This document shows positions 58,854 through 64,000 of a DNA stretch of 64,000 nt, one piece after another. The position numbers and the translations under genes are program-made. The notes under the pieces are model-generated. The model worked only from the letters and a program-made list of their open reading frames with translations. It did not search any database and was not told the origin of the DNA. How positions within the stretch are numbered: position 1 is the first letter of the stretch; every line of letters begins with the position of its first letter. Location: assembly GCF_013149295.1 (NCBI RefSeq), contig NZ_JABGCB010000003.1, positions 58,631-122,630 of the forward strand. Reading direction: 5' to 3'. This DNA is from Novosphingobium sp. SG751A (lineage in GTDB: Bacteria > Pseudomonadota > Alphaproteobacteria > Sphingomonadales > Sphingomonadaceae).

Positions 58854-59329
58854 TCCTTGGGCGCTTCGCTGTTGAGCTGAATGTAGTTCTGGATGCCCAT
58901 CCGCTCGATCATGTCGAGCTGCTTTTCCAGCGTATCGACATGGCCTTCCTCGCTTTCGAGGATCTTCTGGAACAGGTCGCGGCTGATGAAGTCGCGCACG
59001 CTTTCGCTATAAGCGATGGCGTCCTTGAGCAGGGGGATCGCGTCCATTTCCAGCGCGAGATCGGCCTTGATGACCTCCTCGACCGATTCGCCGATGCGCA
59101 ACCGGCCCAGATTCTGGAAATTGGGCAGGCCTTCGAGGAAGAGGATGCGATCGGCCAGCAGGTCGGCATGCTTCATCTCGTCGATAGACTCATGACGCTC
59201 GAACTGGGCCAGCTTATGTACGCCCCAATTGTCGAGCAGCCGGAAATGCAGCCAGTACTGATTGATCGCGGTCAGCTCATTATAGAGCGCCTTGTTCAGA
59301 TACTCGATGACCTTGGCATCGCCCTTCAT
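58850..59329 (-). CDS. bfr: Bacterioferritin
   Basis: A 159-residue ferritin-like iron store of the bacterioferritin class (24-mer). Ferroxidase ligands are all present: Glu18, Glu51, His54, Glu94, Glu127 and His130. The haem-binding methionine is Met52 in SIDEMKHAD. The C-terminus ends NSEAPKD. It lies 67 bases downstream of bfd on the same strand; both may be read from the bfd promoter, whose spacer carries an iron-type operator. Its stop overlaps the stop of the convergent cyclotransferase-like gene. Confidence 0.97.
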   Translation of the reverse strand: MKGDAKVIEYLNKALYNELTAINQYWLHFRLLDNWGVHKLAQFERHESIDEMKHADLLADRILFLEGLPNFQNLGRLRIGESVEEVIKADLALEMDAIPLLKDAIAYSESVRDFISRDLFQKILESEEGHVDTLEKQLDMIERMGIQNYIQLNSEAPKD

Positions 59330-59396
59330 GGTTTTCTCTCCGGCCGGACTGAAGCCGAGAGCGTAACGCGGCGGGGGTGCTCAGGCAAATGGATCT

Positions 59397-59573
59397 TCAG
59401 GCAGGAACGCTGTTGCGCTCTTCGGCCACGATCTGATCGGCATCTTCAAGGCATTGGCGGCATTGCGGGCGGCAGCCGAGGCGGTTGTAGAGCGTTTCGG
59501 CATCGCCGGCATGACAACGGGCGGTGGCGCGCAGGTCCTTTTCGCGCAGGGCATTGCAGATGCAGATATACAT
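59397..59573 (-). CDS. bfd: Bacterioferritin-associated [2Fe-2S] ferredoxin
   Basis: A 58-residue Bfd protein from ATG 59573, with GGAG ten bases upstream; a GTG two codons earlier is possible. Cluster cysteines Cys4, Cys6, Cys38 and Cys41 (MYICICNA and CRPQCRQC) fall at the same residue numbers as in E. coli Bfd. Bfd reduces the haem of bacterioferritin to release stored iron when iron is scarce. The gene has a well-formed promoter (TTGCTA-N17-TATAAT) with a 19-bp dyad exactly in the spacer. Confidence 0.93.
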   Translation of the reverse strand: MYICICNALREKDLRATARCHAGDAETLYNRLGCRPQCRQCLEDADQIVAEERNSVPA

Positions 59574-59602
59574 TGCCACGAGGCTCCAGAGAGAATGACT
59601 CG

Positions 59603-59653
59603 ATTATAATGCGAAACACTCGCAATAGCAAGCTTCTTGCGTTTCATTCGCAA
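59603..59653 (-). promoter_or_regulatory. bfd promoter with a Fur-like operator in the spacer
   Basis: On the minus strand -35 is TTGCTA (59631-59626), the spacer is 17 bases and -10 is TATAAT (59608-59603). The dyad AATGCGAAACACTCGCAAT (59608-59626) fills the spacer. A second dyad, TTGCG-N7-CGCAA, lies at 59637-59653. Transcription would begin near 59596, 23 bases before bfd. Which iron regulator binds is inferred. Confidence 0.6.
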
Positions 59654-59909
59654 AAGGTAGTCGCGCCAGATGGATAGTCGGGTTTGGCGCGAGGGGGGCG
59701 GGGGCGTCCCAGCTTCAGGCGGATGCCTCAAGCGCAACCTGCAAAAGCCGCAACCAGTGCCAAGGCGCTTGCATTTCTCGGGCGATGTGCCTAAGGGCCG
59801 CCCCTTCAACCGGTTCGGAGGATTTGCCGCAAGGCAGATTCGCTCGCCTGCCTGGCCATCAAGGGCTGCCACGGCAAGCGGGACGAACCGCTAGATCAAG
59901 GAGATGAAA
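59654..59909. other. Leader region of rpmI-rplT, no gene
   Basis: The usual infC gene does not precede rpmI. This stretch has no coding frame of its own. An 8-bp perfect stem TCGCGCCA/TGGCGCGA (59661-59668 with 59685-59692) and several GC-rich stems could form a structured leader, as for other L20-controlled operons. Promoter hexamers were not assigned. Confidence 0.4.
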
Positions 59910-60113
59910 ATGCCCAAGATGAAGACCAAGAGCGGTGTGAAGAAGCGCTTCAAGCTCACCGCGACCGGCAAGGTCAAGCATGGCGTCGCTGGCAAGCGTC
60001 ACCGTTTGATCAGCCATAACGCCAAGTACATCCGCCAGAACCGTGGCACCGATGTGATTTCCGACGCCGACGCGAAGGTGATCAAGAAGTGGGCGCCCTA
60101 CGGGCTGAACTGA
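59910..60113 (+). CDS. rpmI: 50S ribosomal protein L35
   Basis: A 67-residue basic ribosomal protein. ATG 59910 ([20 protein letters not shown]) has AAGGAG six bases upstream, so the ATG at 59904 is not used. The typical [20 protein letters not shown] and the end WAPYGLN are present. It is followed by rplT after 13 bases. Translation initiation factor gene infC, often first in this operon, is not adjacent here. Confidence 0.97.
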   Translation: MPKMKTKSGVKKRFKLTATGKVKHGVAGKRHRLISHNAKYIRQNRGTDVISDADAKVIKKWAPYGLN

Positions 60114-60126
60114 GGAGTACTGAAGT

Positions 60127-60489
60127 ATGGCACGTGTCAAAAGGGGTGTTACCACCCGCGCCAAGCATAAGAATATTCTGGAGCAGGCCAAGGGTTACCG
60201 CGGCCGCCGCAAGAATACGATCCGCGTTGCTCGTCAGGCTGTTGAAAAGGCCGGTCAGTACGCTTACCGCGACCGTAAGGTCAAGAAGCGCACCTTCCGC
60301 GCCCTGTGGATCCAGCGTATCAACGCTGCGGTTCGCGCCGAAGGCCTGACCTATTCGCAGTTCATCAACGGCATCAAGCTGGCTGGCATCCAACTGGACC
60401 GCAAGTCGCTGGCCGATCTGGCGCTGAACGAAGCGGCCGTGTTCTCGGCTGTTCTGGCTCAGGCCAAGGCTGCTCTGCCCGCCGCGTAA
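60127..60489 (+). CDS. rplT: 50S ribosomal protein L20
   Basis: The 120-residue L20, an early 23S rRNA-binding assembly protein. [39 protein letters not shown] and [20 protein letters not shown] are all standard. The globular end ([20 protein letters not shown]) is the part that binds rRNA and, in other bacteria, its own leader mRNA. It forms an operon with rpmI and ends at a strong terminator. Confidence 0.98.
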   Translation: MARVKRGVTTRAKHKNILEQAKGYRGRRKNTIRVARQAVEKAGQYAYRDRKVKKRTFRALWIQRINAAVRAEGLTYSQFINGIKLAGIQLDRKSLADLALNEAAVFSAVLAQAKAALPAA

Positions 60490-60513
60490 GCGCGCAGGCC
60501 GATTGGACAGAAA

Positions 60514-60546
60514 GGGCGCGGGGGGCTTCTCCTCCGCGCCTTTTTT
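60514..60546 (+). terminator. Rho-independent terminator of rpmI-rplT
   Basis: GGCGCGG (60515-60521) pairs with CCGCGCC (60534-60540), loop of 12, then T6. Confidence 0.88.
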
Positions 60547-60642
60547 GTTGCCTGATGCGCGTAGGTGAACTTGCCTTCACCTGTGGGATGCGCCATCAAC
60601 AGGGCACAAGGTTCGCAAAAAGATAAGGCAAAAAGATAAGGG

Positions 60643-61545
60643 ATGCCATTGACGCGCGGCTCATCGGTCCGTGCCCGGTTCTTTGCTCCTCCGGCGGAAC
60701 TGGCCCGGTATTTCACGACCTTCTATTTGGCCGAGATTGATCTCGCGCCCGGCCAGCGTGTGGTCGATTATCTGCATCCCGAATGGGCCAATCTGCGTTT
60801 TTCTTGCGGCGGGCCGCTGGCCGCGCGCAATGCGCGGGGCATGGGCATTGCCGATTGCCATTTTGCGGTGACGGGCCCCAGCGGCCATGCGGTGCGTTTC
60901 GAGGTCGGGCCATGTCGGATCTGGGGCGTGGGCCTGTTGCCGCTGGGCTGGGCGCGATTTGTCGGCTTGCCTGCGTCCGAACTGGCCGATGCGGTGCTGG
61001 ATGGGGCGGGGCATGATGGCTTTGCCCCCTTCATGCCGTTGGCCGATGCGATTTTCGGGCCTGAACCCGATGTCGAGGGCGAACTGGGGCGGATCGGCCG
61101 CTTCTTTGCCGAATGGCCATCCATGGGGCCGGGTGATGATCAAAGGGTTCAGGCGATCCATGCCGCGATGATCGATCCGGGCGTTTCCAGCGTGGCCGAA
61201 ATGGCGCGCCGCGCGGGAACCAGCGCGCGCACGGTCGAGCGGCTTTGCCAGCAATCCTTCGGCTTTGGCCCGAAATATCTGCTGCGTCGCCAGCGTTTCA
61301 TGCGCAGCCTTGCCCAGTTCATGCTCGATCCGACGCTTAAATGGATCGGGGCGCTGGACGGGCATTATCACGATCAGGCGCAATTCGTGCGCGAGTTTCG
61401 GCAATTCATGGGCATGACCCCGCGCGAATATGCCAAAATGCCCCATCCCATCATCGAGGCCTTTGTGCGCGAGCGGGCGCGGATTGCGGGCGCGGCGGTG
61501 CAGGCGCTGGACGGGCCAAACGGCGCGCGGTTAGGGCGCGGTTGA
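60643..61545 (+). CDS. AraC-family transcriptional regulator
   Basis: A 300-residue regulator. The start ATG 60643 has only a close AAGGG, so a weak start is likely. The N-terminal sensor (about 8-180) has RARFFAPPAELARYFTTFYL and GPCRIWGVGLLPLGWARFVG. The C-terminal helix-turn-helix pair lies in VAEMARRAGTSARTVERLCQ and YHDQAQFVREFRQFMGMTPR, with the family signature ending in REYAKMPHP. It is unrelated in function to its neighbours (ribosomal genes, pheS) as far as can be seen, and resembles the AraC gene at 56532. Confidence 0.9.
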   Translation: MPLTRGSSVRARFFAPPAELARYFTTFYLAEIDLAPGQRVVDYLHPEWANLRFSCGGPLAARNARGMGIADCHFAVTGPSGHAVRFEVGPCRIWGVGLLPLGWARFVGLPASELADAVLDGAGHDGFAPFMPLADAIFGPEPDVEGELGRIGRFFAEWPSMGPGDDQRVQAIHAAMIDPGVSSVAEMARRAGTSARTVERLCQQSFGFGPKYLLRRQRFMRSLAQFMLDPTLKWIGALDGHYHDQAQFVREFRQFMGMTPREYAKMPHPIIEAFVRERARIAGAAVQALDGPNGARLGRG

Positions 61546-61621
61546 TCTTGACGCCGCGCCGCCCTAGAGGGTGCTGGCGCATGGCCCGATGCCGGCGCGC
61601 CCATCAGCAAACGGACAGAGC

Positions 61622-62734
61622 ATGGATTACGAAAGTCTCGGCGCACAGGCGCTCGACAGCATTGCAAAGGCGCAGGATCTGGACGCGCTGGAGGCGCTGC
61701 GCGTGGCGTTTCTGGGCAAGCAGGGTTCGATCTCGGGCTTGCTGAAAACGCTGGGCGCGATGAGCCCGGAGGAGCGCCAGACTACGGGCCCCAAGATTCA
61801 TGCCCTGCGCGAAGGCGTGACGAATGCTCTGGCCGACAAGAAGGCCGGGCTGGAATCGGCCGCGCTGGAGGCAAAGCTGGCCGCCGAGACGGTCGATCTG
61901 ACCCTGCCTGCGCCCGAAGCGCTGCGCGGCAGCGTGCATCCCGTTTCGCAGGTCATGGACGAATTGGCCGAGATCTTTGCCGATCTTGGCTTTGCCGTCG
62001 CCACCGGGCCGGAAATCGAGGACGACTGGCACAATTTCACCGCGCTCAACATGCCCGAGAGCCATCCGGCGCGCGCGATGCATGACACATTCTATATCGA
62101 CAAGGCCGCCAGCGGTTATGAGACCGAGCAGGACATGGTGCTGCGCACGCATACCAGCCCGGTGCAGATCCGCGCGATGCTGGCCGCGGGCGGCGACAAG
62201 CCTTTGCGCATCATCGCGCCCGGCCGCGTCTATCGCAGCGATTCCGACGCCACCCACACGCCGATGTTCCATCAGGTCGAAGGTCTGGTGATCGGCAAGG
62301 ACATCACGCTGGCGCATCTGAAATGGACGCTGGAAACCATGCTCAAGGCGTTCTTTGAGCGCGACGATATCGTGCTGCGCCTGCGTCCCAGCTATTTCCC
62401 CTTCACCGAACCCAGCGTCGAGGTCGACACCGGCTATTCCTATGTCGATGGCCGCCGTGTGGTGGGCGGGTCGGGCGATGCGCCGGGCCATTCGTGGATG
62501 GAACTGCTGGGCAGCGGCATGGTCAACCGCCATGTGTTGACCGCTGGGGGTTACGATCCGGACCAGTGGCAGGGGTTTGCCTTTGGCGTGGGCGTCGATC
62601 GCCTGGCCATGCTGAAATATGGGATGAACGATTTGCGGGCCTTCTTTGATGGCGATGCGCGCTGGCTGGGCCATTACGGCTTTTCCGGCCTTGATGTGCC
62701 GACCCTTTCGGGCGGCGTTGGCGTACAGGCATAA
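61622..62734 (+). CDS. pheS: Phenylalanyl-tRNA synthetase alpha subunit
   Basis: The 370-residue catalytic subunit. The N-terminal coiled coil (about 1-90) binds tRNA-Phe. The class II core has motif 1 in [20 protein letters not shown], motif 2 in [20 protein letters not shown] with MFHQVEG, and motif 3 in [32 protein letters not shown] is the phenylalanine pocket region. It is followed by pheT 12 bases later, with AAGGAGG between them. Confidence 0.98.
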   Translation: MDYESLGAQALDSIAKAQDLDALEALRVAFLGKQGSISGLLKTLGAMSPEERQTTGPKIHALREGVTNALADKKAGLESAALEAKLAAETVDLTLPAPEALRGSVHPVSQVMDELAEIFADLGFAVATGPEIEDDWHNFTALNMPESHPARAMHDTFYIDKAASGYETEQDMVLRTHTSPVQIRAMLAAGGDKPLRIIAPGRVYRSDSDATHTPMFHQVEGLVIGKDITLAHLKWTLETMLKAFFERDDIVLRLRPSYFPFTEPSVEVDTGYSYVDGRRVVGGSGDAPGHSWMELLGSGMVNRHVLTAGGYDPDQWQGFAFGVGVDRLAMLKYGMNDLRAFFDGDARWLGHYGFSGLDVPTLSGGVGVQA

Positions 62735-62746
62735 GGAGGCTGCCAC

Positions 62747-64000
62747 ATGAAATTCTCTCTTTCGTGGCTCAAGGCCCATCTCGACACCGAAGCCACCGTC
62801 GAACAGATCGCGGGCAAGCTGAACGCCATCGGCCTTGAGGTCGAAGGCATCGAGGACCCGGCGGAAAAGCTGAAGGGCTTTCGCGTCGCGCGCATCCTGA
62901 CGGCCGATCGCCACCCCAATGCCGACAAGCTGCAGGTGCTTTCGGTCGATACCGGTGAAGGCGCTCCGCTTCAGGTGGTCTGCGGCGCGCCCAATGCGCG
63001 GGCCGGCTTGATCGGCGTGCTGGGCCTGCCGGGCGCGGTGGTGCCGGCCAATGGTATGGTGCTGAAGGTCGCTGCCGTGCGCAGCGTCGAATCGAACGGC
63101 ATGATGTGTTCGATGCGCGAACTGGAATTGGGCGAGGGCCATGACGGCATCATCGAATTGCCCGATGACGCGCCGGTCGGCACCGCTTTTGCCGATTATC
63201 ACGGCGCCGATCCGGTGTTCGACATTTCGGTCACGCCCAACCGCCCCGATTGCATGGGCGTCTATGGCATCGCGCGCGATCTGGCCGCCGCAGGCCTTGG
63301 CACGTTGAAGCCCATTGCCGCGCCGGGGATCGTCGGTTCCTATCCCTGCCCGGTCGAAATCCGCACCGAGGACGAGGATGGCTGCCCCGCCTTTTATGGT
63401 CGCACCGTCAAGGGCGTGAAGAATGGCCCAAGCCCGGAATGGCTTCAGGCTGCGCTCAAGGCCGCTGGTCAACGCCCGATTTCGGCGCTGGTGGACATCA
63501 CCAATTATGTGATGCTGACCTATGGCCGCCCGGCCCATGCCTATGATCTGGCCAAGCTGTCGGGCGCGGTCGTGGCGCGCCGCGCGGTGGCGGGCGAACA
63601 GTGCCTTGCGCTCAATGGCAAGACCTATGATCTGAGCGACAGCATGACCGTGATCGCCGATGCGGCGGGCGTGCATGACATTGCCGGGATCATGGGCGGC
63701 GAACATTCGGGTTGCAGCGAGGCGACCACCGACGTCCTGCTCGAAATCGCCTATTTCACGCCCGAGAAGATTGCCGCCACGGGCCGCGCGCTGAACCTGA
63801 CCTCGGACGCACGCGCGCGGTTTGAGCGCGGGGTGGACCCGGCGTTTCTCGACACCGGCCTTGATCTGCTGACCGGGCTGATCCTTGAGATCTGCGGCGG
63901 TGAAGCGTCCGAAGTGGTGCGCGCCGGTGCTGCGCCCGCCACGCCTAGGCAAGTTGCTTTCGATCCCGCGCTGGTGACCAAGCTGGGCGGGGTGGAGATT
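62747..64000 (+). CDS. pheT: Phenylalanyl-tRNA synthetase beta subunit (partial)
   Basis: The first 418 codons of pheT; the window ends in frame inside the gene (full length is usually ~800). ATG 62747 is seven bases after AAGGAGG. Domain order fits: MKFSLSWLKAHLDTEATVEQ start, the OB-fold tRNA-binding domain (about 39-150, with HPNADKLQVLSVDTGEGAPL), and the B3/B4 editing domain (about 200-400, with VDITNYVMLTYGRPAHAYD and IAGIMGGEHSGCS). B5 begins near the edge. It forms the alpha2beta2 enzyme with PheS. Confidence 0.97.
   Translation, partial: MKFSLSWLKAHLDTEATVEQIAGKLNAIGLEVEGIEDPAEKLKGFRVARILTADRHPNADKLQVLSVDTGEGAPLQVVCGAPNARAGLIGVLGLPGAVVPANGMVLKVAAVRSVESNGMMCSMRELELGEGHDGIIELPDDAPVGTAFADYHGADPVFDISVTPNRPDCMGVYGIARDLAAAGLGTLKPIAAPGIVGSYPCPVEIRTEDEDGCPAFYGRTVKGVKNGPSPEWLQAALKAAGQRPISALVDITNYVMLTYGRPAHAYDLAKLSGAVVARRAVAGEQCLALNGKTYDLSDSMTVIADAAGVHDIAGIMGGEHSGCSEATTDVLLEIAYFTPEKIAATGRALNLTSDARARFERGVDPAFLDTGLDLLTGLILEICGGEASEVVRAGAAPATPRQVAFDPALVTKLGGVEI

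Overview
The window is high-GC, densely packed alphaproteobacterial chromosome. A Sphingomonadales host, most likely Novosphingobium or a close relative, is suggested by several things: MipZ instead of a Min system, a Rieske/cytochrome b/cytochrome c1 operon, a Xanthomonas/Caulobacter-type TonB-dependent receptor, DUF4919 and CstA/YbdD genes, and many 4-bp ATGA/GTGA gene overlaps. This placement is inferred from gene content only. I see no phage, plasmid, insertion sequence, rRNA or CRISPR array. About 66 protein genes and one tRNA can be supported.

Layout. 1-9.1 kb: the end of an aldehyde dehydrogenase, VanZ and DUF4919 genes, ispG, then a seven-gene overlapping operon (DUF4129, DUF4350, MoxR, DUF58, SpoIIM, RDD, GNAT), a common but poorly understood envelope-linked module. 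9.2-19.2 kb: pheA, a membrane cytochrome c, small and DUF genes, a UDP-sugar epimerase, a threonine-aldolase-like enzyme, pepN and pgeF. A family of palindromic intergenic repeats lies between 11.7 and 15 kb. 19.2-26.2 kb: petABC preceded by a perfect FNR/FixK-type box, apt, tRNA-Gly, an AEC transporter and a diguanylate cyclase overlapping a GNAT gene.

26-37.7 kb: a GGDEF-EAL protein, then a sugar-acid locus containing 2-oxoglutarate semialdehyde dehydrogenase, a TonB-dependent receptor, an ACS-type MFS carrier, an unrecognised Tat-exported protein of 606 residues, a LysR regulator and 5-dehydro-4-deoxyglucarate dehydratase. Together these read as outer-membrane uptake, periplasmic processing, inner-membrane import and conversion of a sugar acid to 2-oxoglutarate. 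The exported protein is the best candidate for an undescribed activity.

37.9-46.3 kb: an exported cyanophycinase-like peptidase, a Gre-like factor, cstA-ybdD, two ArsR regulators (one with a SqrR/BigR-like cysteine pair, the other with a FixK-type box upstream), a candidate small RNA, panC, and the compact mipZ/J-protein/phosphohexomutase/Lhr-helicase operon. 48.7-51.5 kb: the tonB-exbB-exbD-exbD energiser that would drive the receptor. 51.7-64 kb: housekeeping genes (hom, glpX, prs, hisN-type phosphatase, bfr/bfd with an iron-type operator over the bfd promoter, rpmI-rplT, pheS-pheT) and two AraC regulators. pheT runs off the right edge and the aldehyde dehydrogenase runs off the left.
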